Below are positions 35,582 to 43,428 of a stretch of DNA of 54,990 bases, one piece after another. The notes below the pieces were generated by a model that saw nothing but the letters and a program-made list of their open reading frames with translations, ran no database searches and had not been told where the DNA came from. Location of the stretch: assembly GCA_035634255.1 (NCBI GenBank), contig DASQDI010000110.1:1-54990 (forward strand). Reading direction: 5' to 3'. This DNA is from DATLMR01 sp035634255. Lineage in GTDB: Bacteria; Acidobacteriota; Blastocatellia; UBA7656. Every line of letters begins with the position of its first letter. The first letter of the stretch is position 1. The position numbers and the translations under genes are program-made.

Positions 35582-36406
35582 ATGGCCGGCTCAATCGTCT
35601 TCGCTGGGATAGCGCCGCACCCGCCTCTGCTCGTGCCCGAAGTAGGCGGAAGCCGCATCGGTCGCGTGGCCGACTCGCAACATGCCTTGCGGGAATTCTC
35701 CCGGATGCTCGTGGACTCGTCCCCCGACACCGTGGTTATGATCTCGCCTCACTCGCCCCTCGACCCGCACGCTTTCACCGCGCGCTCGACCCCCGAGCTA
35801 TATGGCTCTTTCGAAATCTTTTCGGCGCCGCAGGTGAGGCTCTCTTTCGAGAACGACCTCGCGATGCTGGAAGCGGTCGAGAACTCCGCGAGGGCCGCGG
35901 ACCTTCCCTTCAAGTTTTTACGCCGCGACTACCAGCTCGATCACGGCGCGCTCGTCCCGCTCTACTACCTTCATGAAGCCGGGTGGGGCGGGCCCGTGGC
36001 GGTGATCGGGTTTACCGACCTTTCGGTCCGCCAGCACGTCGCTTTCGGCCGCGCGATAAGGGAAGCGGCCCTCGCGTCGGACAGGAGGGTCGCGGTCGTG
36101 GCCAGCGGGGACCTGAGCCACCGGTTGATAATCGGAGGGCCGTACGAGTTCGAGCCAACCGCGCACCTCTTCGACGAGCAGGTCGTGGAGGCCATCTCGG
36201 GCGGGAACCCCGACGCCATCGCCGTGATCGACCCCGAACTGAGGCGGCGCGCCGGAGAATGCGGATACCGCTCGATCCTGATCGCACTCGGCTGCGTCGA
36301 GCACGAGGCCGCCAGCCCGCGAGTGCTCAGCTACGAAGGGCCTTTCGGCGTCGGCTACATGGTCGCCCTCCTGTCGAAATCGACCGAACCGCGCCATGCC
36401 GCATAA
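35582..36406 (+). CDS. MEMO/LigB-family protein (AmmeMemoRadiSam B-like)
   Basis: 274 aa. Belongs to the class III extradiol dioxygenase (LigB) superfamily that includes human MEMO1: APHPPLLVPEVG near the start, ISPHSPL, DHGALVPLYYL (about 120-130) and ASGDLSHRL (about 177-185) supply the His/Asp residues of the metal centre. Ring-cleavage activity cannot be assumed; the AMMECR1-domain gene three positions downstream makes the 'AmmeMemo' system the likelier assignment. Ribosome binding site GGAGGAAG. The GNAT gene follows after 20 bp, so the three genes form an operon. Confidence 0.85.
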   Translation: MAGSIVFAGIAPHPPLLVPEVGGSRIGRVADSQHALREFSRMLVDSSPDTVVMISPHSPLDPHAFTARSTPELYGSFEIFSAPQVRLSFENDLAMLEAVENSARAADLPFKFLRRDYQLDHGALVPLYYLHEAGWGGPVAVIGFTDLSVRQHVAFGRAIREAALASDRRVAVVASGDLSHRLIIGGPYEFEPTAHLFDEQVVEAISGGNPDAIAVIDPELRRRAGECGYRSILIALGCVEHEAASPRVLSYEGPFGVGYMVALLSKSTEPRHAA

Positions 36407-36426
36407 GGCGTCTATATTGAAAACGA

Positions 36427-36948
36427 ATGAACATGGAGTTAAGACTCACCAACTCTGTCATCCGAAGCTGGCACCCGATGGACGCTGACTCCCTCGCGGC
36501 CCACGCGGACAACCCGAAGATATGGAAGAATGTTCGCGACGTGTTCCCGCAACCGTACACGCAGCAGGATGCCATCAGGTGGATTCAACTCGCCCGCTCA
36601 CAAGTCCCCGAGACGCACTTCGCAATCGCCGTAGACGGTGCGGCGGTCGGGGCCATCGGGTTCGTACTCAAGAAAGACGTGTACCGCCGCTCCGCGGAGG
36701 TCGGCTACTGGCTCGGCGAAGACTACTGGGGCCGCGGGATCGTGGCCGAGGCGTTGCGCGCGCTCACCGATTACGCCTTCGCCAGCCACGACCTTTGCAG
36801 AATCTACGCGGGAGTTTTCGAGTGGAATACCGCCTCGATGCGCGTGTTGGAGAAGGCGGGCTATTCGTTTGAAGCCCGCCTGAGGAAGGCCGTCACCAAG
36901 GATAATATGACGGCCGATGAATTCGTGTACGCGACGATCAGAGAGTGA
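36427..36948 (+). CDS. GNAT acetyltransferase, RimJ/RimL-like
   Basis: 173 aa. The N-terminal SVIRSWHPMDADSLAAHADN and the acetyl-CoA loop region around GYWLGEDYWGRGIVAEAL (about 94-111) plus NTASMRVLEKAGYSFEARLRK (about 140-160) are typical of RimJ/RimL/Rim-type N-acetyltransferases that act on protein N-termini or small amines. It sits between the MEMO-like and AMMECR1-like genes with short gaps, so it may belong to the same process. Confidence 0.92.
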   Translation: MNMELRLTNSVIRSWHPMDADSLAAHADNPKIWKNVRDVFPQPYTQQDAIRWIQLARSQVPETHFAIAVDGAAVGAIGFVLKKDVYRRSAEVGYWLGEDYWGRGIVAEALRALTDYAFASHDLCRIYAGVFEWNTASMRVLEKAGYSFEARLRKAVTKDNMTADEFVYATIRE

Positions 36949-36961
36949 TCGAGGAGGGCGT

Positions 36962-37501
36962 ATGGGTACTCTGTCAAACACGGTTGCGCCGCCCGACCTT
37001 GCGCGCGCGGCGGTCGAGGGCTTCGTCCGCGAGCGGCTGGTGATCGACCCGCCCGCCATGCCCGAGGGCATTCTGGCCTTGCGCGCCGGGGCCTTCGTGA
37101 CCATAAGGACGACCGGGGGGGCCTTGCGCGGGTGCATCGGGACGGTGACGCCCTCGTGCGGGACCATCGCCGAAGAGATAATTCAAAACGCGATAAGCGC
37201 GGCGATCCGCGACCCGAGATTCCCTCCCGTCGCGCCTGACGAATTGGGCGGCCTGACCTACGGAGTGGACGTGCTGATGCCGCCCGAGCCGGCGCGAGGG
37301 GTCGAAGACCTCGACCCCTCGATCTACGGCGTAATAATCGAGTCGGTGAGCGGGCACAGGCGAGGGCTCCTGCTGCCTGACATAACGGGCATCGACACCC
37401 CGGAGCAGCAGTGGCGCGCGGTCCATCAAAAGGCTGGCATCCCCGTCGGGGAGCCCGTGCGCGTCGAGAGGTTCAGGGTGACCCGCTTCGGCAAGGACTG
37501 A
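36962..37501 (+). CDS. AMMECR1-domain protein (AmmeMemoRadiSam A-like)
   Basis: 179 aa from ATG 36962 (GAGGAGG site); an ATG at 36917 lies inside the GNAT gene and is less likely. The signature LRGCIGT (with the invariant RGCIG) is at about 58-63, followed by NAISAAIRDPRFPP and LPDITGIDTPEQQW. AMMECR1 proteins occur across all domains of life, often with MEMO and a radical SAM protein; their role is unresolved. Last gene of the three-gene unit; no radical SAM partner is adjacent. Confidence 0.93.
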   Translation: MGTLSNTVAPPDLARAAVEGFVRERLVIDPPAMPEGILALRAGAFVTIRTTGGALRGCIGTVTPSCGTIAEEIIQNAISAAIRDPRFPPVAPDELGGLTYGVDVLMPPEPARGVEDLDPSIYGVIIESVSGHRRGLLLPDITGIDTPEQQWRAVHQKAGIPVGEPVRVERFRVTRFGKD

Positions 37502-37504
37502 AGC

Positions 37505-38188
37505 TCAATCGCCCGCCACCAGAGCCGACATCACCCACCTCCCGTTCACCTTCGTGAAGGCGGCGCGGTAATCGACCGGGCTCCTCAAAAACCTGCCGGA
37601 GACGAAACCCTCTTCCCCGCCCGGCGTGATGATCTTCGTCCAGCCGCCGGCCTTGTGCGGCAGTCCGTCGGGAGCTTTAACGAGGTCGTACGAAAGGGTC
37701 GAGATGACCGCCGAGGCGGGGTCGGGCCTCTGCCTGACGTTCACGTTCTCCCCGGTCACGGCCATGTATTCGAAGGCGTCCAAGTCTTCGGGGAAATTGC
37801 TGTAAACGTAAGGGGCCCAGAAATCTCTCCCCTTCCCCGCCTCGCGGAATGACCCGCCGAGCCTAAGGATTTCAACGAGCGTTTCCCACAACTCGCTGTC
37901 GGGGTTTTCGGGCTTCCACTTCCTGCGGAACTCTCTCGCGCCCCCGTTGTCTCCGAAGCTGTTCCTGATCCGAGGGTGCACGGCGCTCATCACGAACTTC
38001 GTATCGCGCCTCTTCGCGGCCTCCAACAGTCGGTCTCTGAAAGCCAGAAAGGTCTTGTCCTCGGACGCCTCGTCGACCGGCATGAGCTTCCGCCCCTGCG
38101 CGCTCGCGACCGGAGGCGTCGCGAGACAGGCCGCCAGATAAAGCGCGAGCGTGGCGACGGATGCCATCCTCGGGAATGATTTCAGCAT
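37505..38188 (-). CDS. Secreted SH3-domain protein
   Basis: 227 aa. Signal peptide with a lipobox-like LAAC at residues about 18-21, so it may be a lipoprotein, or be cut after ASA. The middle part (about 40-130) has no known motif; residues about 140-200 are a bacterial SH3 (SH3b/SH3_3) domain with VNVRQRPDPAS and GWTKI-GFVSGRFL. Such domains bind cell wall or protein partners. Alone in its unit, convergent with AMMECR1 with only 3 bp between the genes. Confidence 0.85.
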   Translation of the reverse strand: MLKSFPRMASVATLALYLAACLATPPVASAQGRKLMPVDEASEDKTFLAFRDRLLEAAKRRDTKFVMSAVHPRIRNSFGDNGGAREFRRKWKPENPDSELWETLVEILRLGGSFREAGKGRDFWAPYVYSNFPEDLDAFEYMAVTGENVNVRQRPDPASAVISTLSYDLVKAPDGLPHKAGGWTKIITPGGEEGFVSGRFLRSPVDYRAAFTKVNGRWVMSALVAGD

Positions 38189-38254
38189 AGTTTTTGGATT
38201 CCGGCGGCCTCTTTACTAGTTGCACACGTTGAGGCATGGGAGCGAGGCTCCCGG

Positions 38255-38815
38255 TCACGCGCACTGGTAATCCATCTGAGTGCGGATTTTCTCTTTGACC
38301 TCCGGGCCCGCGAGCCTCTCGCAGAGGTGCAGCCCGAGGTCGAGCGCGCTCGACACGCCCCTCGCCGATATCACGTCGCCTTCGTCGACTATCCTTTGAT
38401 CGACGACCTCTTCGCAAAAGGGGCGAAGGTCTTCGAATGACGTGCGGTGCGTCGTCGCGCGCTTGCCCTTCAGAAATCCCGCGGCCCCGAGCAGGACCGA
38501 GCCCGTGCAGACGGATGCCTTCAGCCTGCACCGCTCCGCCGTCCTGAGCCACTCGACGAATGCCGGGTCGCGCGCCAGCCGCCTCGTCCCGTAGCCTCCG
38601 GGCACGATCACGAGGTCGAACGCTTCGAGCGACCCGCCGACTCTCGTCGGAAGGATGCGGAGCCCCGCGCCGTCCGGGACATCTTCCGTGAGCGAGCACA
38701 CCTCCCAGCTAAGCTCTTCGATGAAGCCCATAGTCTTCAGCCGCGTCACCGGGTCGAAGATGCCGACGAAGTCGAGCGCGGTCATCCCTTCAAATATGAC
38801 GAAGGCAATTTTCAT
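38255..38815 (-). CDS. DJ-1/PfpI-family protein
   Basis: 186 aa. Class I glutamine-amidotransferase-like fold: FEGMTALDFVG at the start, VPGGYGTR (about 71-78), and nucleophile Cys103 in SVCTGSVLLGAAG, followed by the TTHRT His. This resembles isonitrile hydratase (InhA) and AraC-partner type proteins more than PfpI protease. Strong GGAGGAGG ribosome binding site. Reaction not assignable. Confidence 0.9.
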   Translation of the reverse strand: MKIAFVIFEGMTALDFVGIFDPVTRLKTMGFIEELSWEVCSLTEDVPDGAGLRILPTRVGGSLEAFDLVIVPGGYGTRRLARDPAFVEWLRTAERCRLKASVCTGSVLLGAAGFLKGKRATTHRTSFEDLRPFCEEVVDQRIVDEGDVISARGVSSALDLGLHLCERLAGPEVKEKIRTQMDYQCA

Positions 38816-38841
38816 GACCTCCTCCTGATTTGCGCGGGCGG

Positions 38842-39015
38842 CTACCAGGGAATGGGAAAGAGTATCCAGGAGAGCAGGAGGCCGATGCCCAAAAACGATC
38901 CGAACACCTTCAGGCCATGAATGAACCGGTCCCGCAGGCTGTCATGACGGGGCTCTATGGCCGCGAGCACCGTCGCGGCTATCGCGGCGTAAAGCGACAT
39001 CATCAGCACGTGCAT
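38842..39015 (-). CDS. 57-aa membrane protein, translationally coupled
   Basis: Short gene from ATG 39015 to TAG 38842 (57 aa). Two hydrophobic segments (about residues 3-20 and 38-55) are separated by a charged loop (EPRHDSLRDRF), a clean two-helix membrane protein. Its ATG overlaps the TGA of the gene upstream (TGATG at 39017-39013), which implies coupled translation. I recognise no family; the pairing with the next gene suggests that they act together. Confidence 0.75.
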   Translation of the reverse strand: MHVLMMSLYAAIAATVLAAIEPRHDSLRDRFIHGLKVFGSFLGIGLLLSWILFPIPW

Positions 39016-39491
39016 CAGCGTTTCCTCCCGGCCGCAATGTCGTAAGCGTCATAGATCACGAGGTAGTTGAGCAGCCCCGCGAGGAACAGGAAGGTGTTGC
39101 CGTATTCGAAAGTCGCGGCCTCGGGGATGGGCGTCGTCCCGAACCCGAAAAGGTAAGAGATGATGTAGCAGAGGCCCGAGCCTACCTGCGCCAGGAACCA
39201 CAGCACCGTTATCAGGTCGAAGTAGAGGGCCGAGGGCGTCTCGGCCGGGGTAGGCCAGAACAGCCGCCCGTGGAGCGCGAGGCCGAGCACGAAGGTCCCG
39301 GTCAGGAGCACGAGAAAGAGCAGGCCGCGCCCGAGTTTGCCGAGTATGAGATGGCCCGCGCCCGGTACGAGCCAGCCGAGCAGGACCGCCGCCATCCGCC
39401 TGCCCGCGGGGTAAGCTCTCGGGGCCTCGTAAGGGCTCGCGTCTCTGTAAACACGCGGCACGTCGCCGCTCAAATCATCTCTTGTCTGCAA
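39015..39491 (-). CDS. Membrane protein, DUF6677-like
   Basis: 158 aa from a TTG start (GGAG before it). A hydrophilic N-terminus of about 30 residues is followed by four hydrophobic helices (about 33-50, 54-72, 92-115, 130-150). GWLVPGAGHLILGKLGRGLLF resembles the TM2-like motif found in DUF6677 proteins of Acidobacteriota; name given from memory, with some doubt. Promoter candidate at 39524-39553. Coupled to the 57-aa gene downstream. Confidence 0.75.
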   Translation of the reverse strand: MQTRDDLSGDVPRVYRDASPYEAPRAYPAGRRMAAVLLGWLVPGAGHLILGKLGRGLLFLVLLTGTFVLGLALHGRLFWPTPAETPSALYFDLITVLWFLAQVGSGLCYIISYLFGFGTTPIPEAATFEYGNTFLFLAGLLNYLVIYDAYDIAAGRKR

Positions 39492-39811
39492 GGCCAGCTC
39501 CTTTTGCGGATTTCACTCGAACAAGTGTAAGTGGCCGTCGCAAATGGTGTCAAGCAAGGCATAAATCTTATGCCGGTTTTAAGCGATCGGGTCGTGGATG
39601 CGTTAGGCGGGAGGGTGCCGGCGCGCTCGTGTCATCTCTTGATTTGACCGGTCCGTTGGGCTATGATGAGCACATCTCAAGTTATTGCTGAGGTAATTCA
39701 AGAATATGATAATTATCGTGGGCGGCGTCTCACGAACCACAACGCAAAGTCTTCCCGCGGGATGATTCCTCTCGGTCAATCTCCCGCCGCCGCTCGGAAG
39801 CGAGGTGCAGG
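39492..39811. other. Divergent intergenic region with two promoters and a palindrome
   Basis: 320 bp. Minus strand: TTGACA (39553-39548), 18-bp spacer, TACACT (39529-39524) for the DUF6677-like gene. Plus strand: TTGATT (39639-39644), 17-bp spacer, TATGAT (39662-39667) for the 90-aa gene. A perfect palindrome GGCATAA-ATC-TTATGCC (39558-39574) lies just upstream of the minus-strand -35 box. The open frame from 39663 starts inside the -10 box and is not counted as a gene. Confidence 0.55.
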
Positions 39812-40084
39812 ATGGGAGAACGAACCACCAATCGCCAGATACTCAAGCTTAAAGCCGAAACCCTCACTGAACCTGAAATCAAAGAGGTGCTCGATTACAT
39901 AAACATAATGGAGTCGCTCGGCGAACAAGCTTCAAGGCCCGACCTGTTCGACGATGAGTTATTGAACCTTCTGGCCGATGCTCTGGAGAACCGCCGCGCG
40001 CGGATGGTGAGCGAATGGGAGCGCGTGAGGCGCAAGGCCGATCATCGCGCGTCCTACTTCACGGCGGGCGGGCGGGGGCTTTGA
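39812..40084 (+). CDS. Small helical protein of unknown function
   Basis: 90 aa, ATG after GAGGTGCAGG. Charged and helical throughout, with the pattern LTEPEIKEVLDYINIMESLG and a basic C-terminal half (RRARMVSEWERVRRKADHR). No Cys, no membrane segment, no known domain. The TGA stop overlaps a TTG that can start the HEAT-repeat gene (TTGA at 40081-40084), so the two are probably translated together. Confidence 0.7.
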   Translation: MGERTTNRQILKLKAETLTEPEIKEVLDYINIMESLGEQASRPDLFDDELLNLLADALENRRARMVSEWERVRRKADHRASYFTAGGRGL

Positions 40085-40890
40085 CAGGACGAGAAGATTT
40101 GCGGAACGAAGCCCGGCGCTCGACCGCCCCCTTAAGAGCGGGCCTTCCCCTTTTGCTTTTACTGGCCGCCTGCTGGGCCTTCGCCCCGGCAGGTCGGGCG
40201 CATGGCCCGAGCCAGTCAGCCGCCGATGAAGTAGCGCGCCTCTCCGAAAGGCTCAGGTCTTCGGACGAGGAAGAGAGGCGCGACGCCGTGATGGCTCTCT
40301 CGGCGTTGAGAACCCTGTCGGCAATCCCCCACATCACTCCCCTGGTAAACGATTCGGCCGAAGAGGTCCGCGCCGCGGCGATTGCCGCGCTCGGGACCTA
40401 CGGCGACCCGTCCTCGGCGCAGGTCATCGCAGACCGGTTGGCGCAGGACAAGAGCATATTCGTGCGAAAGACCGCGGCCTACTCGCTCGGCAAATTGAGG
40501 ACGGCCGCCGCGACCGGGCCGCTCGTCGCGGCCTTGAAAGACAAGAGCGAAGACGTGCGCGGCGCTGCGGCCGTCGCCCTCGGAGAGTACAGGGACGCGG
40601 CGGCCATCGATCCCCTGATGTCGGCCCTGTCGGACAAGAATGATTTCGTTCGAGGCCGCGCGGCCCGCGCGCTCGGGAACAACGGGCCGGCGGCGGCCGC
40701 GGCCGTCCCCCGACTGATCAGGCTGCTCGAAACCGACCGCGAGCCTTACTCGCGTCAGGAGGCGGTCGTCGCTTTAGGGATGATCGGGGACCGCTCCGCT
40801 ATTCCCTCTTTGACGCGCGCCAGCCGGGACCCGAACCCCTACATCGCCGCCGCCGCCCTGTCCGCCATCCGGTCCATAGAAAAGAAGTAG
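40081..40890 (+). CDS. Exported HEAT-repeat protein
   Basis: 269 aa from TTG 40081. The frame is open to an ATG at 40015, but that lies inside the previous gene and adds no sensible sequence; a TTG at 40099 is another option. A hydrophobic stretch with LLAAC fits either a lipoprotein signal or a cut after GRA. The rest (about 45-269) is six PBS-lyase-type HEAT repeats of about 31 residues (VRAAAIAALGTYGD pattern). These form a curved scaffold for protein contacts. Last repeat ends at the C-terminus. No catalytic site. Confidence 0.85.
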   Translation: MTGREDLRNEARRSTAPLRAGLPLLLLLAACWAFAPAGRAHGPSQSAADEVARLSERLRSSDEEERRDAVMALSALRTLSAIPHITPLVNDSAEEVRAAAIAALGTYGDPSSAQVIADRLAQDKSIFVRKTAAYSLGKLRTAAATGPLVAALKDKSEDVRGAAAVALGEYRDAAAIDPLMSALSDKNDFVRGRAARALGNNGPAAAAAVPRLIRLLETDREPYSRQEAVVALGMIGDRSAIPSLTRASRDPNPYIAAAALSAIRSIEKK

Positions 40891-40959
40891 AGGCCGGCGC
40901 GGAGGGCGCAAGCCTCACCCCATGAATCTTCACCGCGATGAAAAGAACGGCTCACCTTG

Positions 40960-40989
40960 TTGACGATTTTTGAGAACGGGGAATAGAAT
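40960..40989 (+). promoter_or_regulatory. Promoter of the H1-tail operon
   Basis: TTGACG (40960-40965), 18-bp spacer, TAGAAT (40984-40989), about 50 bp before the ATG at 41041. Confidence 0.55.
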
Positions 40990-41040
40990 TCATTTCACCA
41001 TTTCCGGTCTCGAAAGATCGAGCCCAAGGAGGAGAGTGTA

Positions 41041-42567
41041 ATGTCATCAACCTCGCAGGCAGCCGGCGGACTCCCCGATTTGAACCGAGCTGAAGAACTC
41101 AAAAACGAGTTGGTACAGTTCGCCACCGCCGGGCCTCTGAAGAAAGAGTACGAGAGGCAGCACGAGCTTTTTTTCGAGCTCTCCGACCAGACGGACGAGC
41201 ATGAAGAAGAGAGCGTGCTCGACTGGTTCCTTTTCGACTGGTTCGACGAGATGGGCGAAAGCGCCATCAGTCTGTTCCTGGACTCCCGCGAGGACCTGGG
41301 CGAAGAAGACCGGAAGATTCTGCTCGACTGGGAAGACTCGATTAATAGCGTCTTCGAGATCCGCTCTCTCAACAAGAACTCGCTCAAGCTGAGCGACCTC
41401 GAAAACGGGGACGAGCTGGACGTGAGGACTATAACCAACCTCACGGAGACGCCCTTAGAGCGCGGCCAGTGCATAGCCGCGCGCCTGCTCCCGCTCGGCG
41501 ACAAGTTCATCCTCTCCGGCTTGCAGTTCATCATGCCCGACCGCGAGACGGCGATGGAAGCTCTTGAGATGCGCCGCGCGCTTGAGGCCCTGAACTCCCC
41601 CGAGGCGATTGAGAAGGCGCAGCAGGAGCAGGTCAGAGCCTTCTGCGAGCTGTTCGGCTGCTCGGAACTGACCGTCCCTTCGACCGAGCTTAATTCGACC
41701 CTGGGAAGGTTCCAGCATTACCTCTTCGCCGAGCGGCGCGACCCGGAGACCGGCCTCACGCAGGCGGAGAAGTTTCAGGCGGAGTTCAACCGAGAACTCA
41801 AGGTGCCCGACATGCCGCCCCTGCCTGATCAACTGAGGGGCCCCGTCGAGGTCACCATCCTCTGCGACGAGTTCGACGGCATCGTGCTCCTGCCGGATTA
41901 CCAGAAGTTCAAGCGCGTGTTCGAAGGCGGCCGGCCCGAAAAGGAGGTCCCCGATTACCAGGACCTCGTGTGGATGTACATCAAAGACCCGGACATCCCC
42001 ATAGTCGCCTTCGAGCGGATGGCGGAACAGTACCCCGACAGGGTTGAAAAGACTCTCCGCACCTTACTGGGCGACAAGAAATTTTCTATCGAGCACCTCT
42101 ACGCGCTGCTGCTCCACTACAAGCAGCCCGTCGAGGAGTTGAGCGAGCTGGAAGATGACCAGAGGCTTTGGGACCTTCTGAACGGCAACGTCACGACGGA
42201 GAGCAGGCCCAAGGGTCGCGCGAAGAAGACGGCGGGGGCCAAACCATCCGCCAAAAAATCGGGCCGCGCATCGTCCGCGAAATCGAACGGCGGGAAGGCA
42301 AAGAGTAGTTCCCGGAGCCGCGCCGCGCAGTCTTCGGGAAAATCAGCGGGCTCTCGGAAAACGGCCCCGGCGAAGAAAGCGGGGGTGAAGAAAGCGGGCA
42401 TAAAGAGCGCCGCGGGCAAGGCGTCGCCTGTGAAGAAAGCTCCGGCAAAGAAGGCCGTTGCAAAGAAAGCTGCCGCGAAAAAGGCTCCCGCGAAGAAGCG
42501 GGCCGCGAAGAAAGCGTCCGGCGGCGGGAAGGCCGCGGGTAAGAAAGCTTCCGCGAAGAAGAGATGA
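41041..42567 (+). CDS. Unknown globular domain with histone-H1-like Lys/Ala tail
   Basis: 508 aa, ATG after AAGGAGGAGAG. Residues 1-380 are acidic and mostly helical, with two segments (about 55-185 and 270-375) that look like separate folds; I recognise no family. Residues about 385-508 are Lys/Ala/Ser-rich with repeated KKAPAKKA, KKAGVKK and AAKKA units, like the C-terminal tail of histone H1 and bacterial Hc1/AlgP-type proteins, which bind DNA without specificity. The stop overlaps the next start (ATGA), so both products are made together. Repeats in the tail may vary in number between strains. Confidence 0.8.
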   Translation: MSSTSQAAGGLPDLNRAEELKNELVQFATAGPLKKEYERQHELFFELSDQTDEHEEESVLDWFLFDWFDEMGESAISLFLDSREDLGEEDRKILLDWEDSINSVFEIRSLNKNSLKLSDLENGDELDVRTITNLTETPLERGQCIAARLLPLGDKFILSGLQFIMPDRETAMEALEMRRALEALNSPEAIEKAQQEQVRAFCELFGCSELTVPSTELNSTLGRFQHYLFAERRDPETGLTQAEKFQAEFNRELKVPDMPPLPDQLRGPVEVTILCDEFDGIVLLPDYQKFKRVFEGGRPEKEVPDYQDLVWMYIKDPDIPIVAFERMAEQYPDRVEKTLRTLLGDKKFSIEHLYALLLHYKQPVEELSELEDDQRLWDLLNGNVTTESRPKGRAKKTAGAKPSAKKSGRASSAKSNGGKAKSSSRSRAAQSSGKSAGSRKTAPAKKAGVKKAGIKSAAGKASPVKKAPAKKAVAKKAAAKKAPAKKRAAKKASGGGKAAGKKASAKKR

Positions 42568-43316
42568 CTATTGCGGAAGCTATCTCCGCATTCCTCGCCC
42601 GCGCGCGCGGGCGGGATGCGGAGAGCGACGACTTAACCACGCACTTACTCGCGCCGCTCAATCTTTTAGCGGGCTTTCTTTCCGACAAGGGAATCACCGC
42701 CCTGATCGATGTCACCCCGCCTGTCCTGCGTGACTTCATCTCACGCTGGTACGTCGAGGAGGCCACCCTCTCATCGCGGACCGAGGGCCTGCTCTACGCC
42801 GCGCCTGAAGTATCTAATGCGGTTTCAGGCCACCTCCCCGAGCCTCGCGAATTCCTGAGGGTTCTCGAAGCCTTCTTCCGATGGGCAGGCGCTCACGCCG
42901 AAACCGCGCGGCCCGAGGAACTGCTCGGCGTCGTGTCCGGGCTCGGGCCGACCATGCCTCGCGCCGTTGAGATCGGGAAGGCCCTCTCGCGTCACGTGAT
43001 CGAGCGCGGGGGCGCGTTCTCCTTCCCCGAATTTCTGACCTCGTTCGAAGAAGGGGGCCAGAGCCAGTACGACATCGACGCGCCGGGCGACATCGGCGCT
43101 CTCGAAAGCTACTTCCGAATCACGAGGGTTGACGGAGCCCTGATTGAAGCGGAAGACGTGATAACGGGGGAGAGGGTGTGGCCCGTGCTCTTCCCCGAAG
43201 CGGTGGCCCGTCTCGTCGACCCCGGCTTCATCATCAACCTTGAGCTTGTCCGCTCGCCAAGGCTGTGGCGAATCGCCGATTGCGGCTTCACCTACCCGCC
43301 GGGCACGGAGATTTAG
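42564..43316 (+). CDS. Conserved-looking protein of unknown function, coupled to the H1-tail gene
   Basis: 250 aa. The ATG overlaps the upstream TGA by 4 bases. Residues about 1-110 are helical with a pattern (ISAFLARARGR, LAGFLSDKGITALIDVTPPVLRDFISRW) reminiscent of the core-binding domain of tyrosine recombinases, but the catalytic domain with its R-H-R-Y residues is absent. Residues about 150-250 look like a small beta domain (YFRITRVDGALIEAEDVITGERVWPVLFP). The function is unknown; possibly a DNA-associated partner of the tailed protein. Confidence 0.7.
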   Translation: MTIAEAISAFLARARGRDAESDDLTTHLLAPLNLLAGFLSDKGITALIDVTPPVLRDFISRWYVEEATLSSRTEGLLYAAPEVSNAVSGHLPEPREFLRVLEAFFRWAGAHAETARPEELLGVVSGLGPTMPRAVEIGKALSRHVIERGGAFSFPEFLTSFEEGGQSQYDIDAPGDIGALESYFRITRVDGALIEAEDVITGERVWPVLFPEAVARLVDPGFIINLELVRSPRLWRIADCGFTYPPGTEI

Positions 43317-43345
43317 GGCGCGCCATGACCAGACCCGTTCGCAAT

Positions 43346-43374
43346 TTGCCCAAGGCGACTGACGCCATATATAC
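43346..43374 (+). promoter_or_regulatory. Promoter of the GAF-STAS gene
   Basis: TTGCCC (43346-43351), 17-bp spacer, TATACT (43369-43374). A start near 43381 excludes the upstream ATG at 43378 and supports ATG 43429. Confidence 0.6.
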
Positions 43375-43428
43375 TCTTTGCGGCGCTTCTTCAAACGGGT
43401 CATCTCTTCATCCGGTATTGGATCAACT

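Noticed and set aside
35582..36406. Aromatic ring-cleavage dioxygenase for catechol breakdown
   Set aside because: LigB superfamily motifs are present, but no other aromatic degradation gene is near and an AMMECR1 gene is in the same operon, which favours the MEMO-type assignment.
39663..39902. 79-aa open frame before the small helical protein
   Set aside because: Its ATG lies inside the -10 box of the best promoter and most of its sequence overlaps the 90-aa gene in another frame.
42564..43316. Tyrosine recombinase/integrase
   Set aside because: Only a helical part resembles the core-binding domain; no catalytic R...HxxR...Y residues and no attachment repeats nearby.
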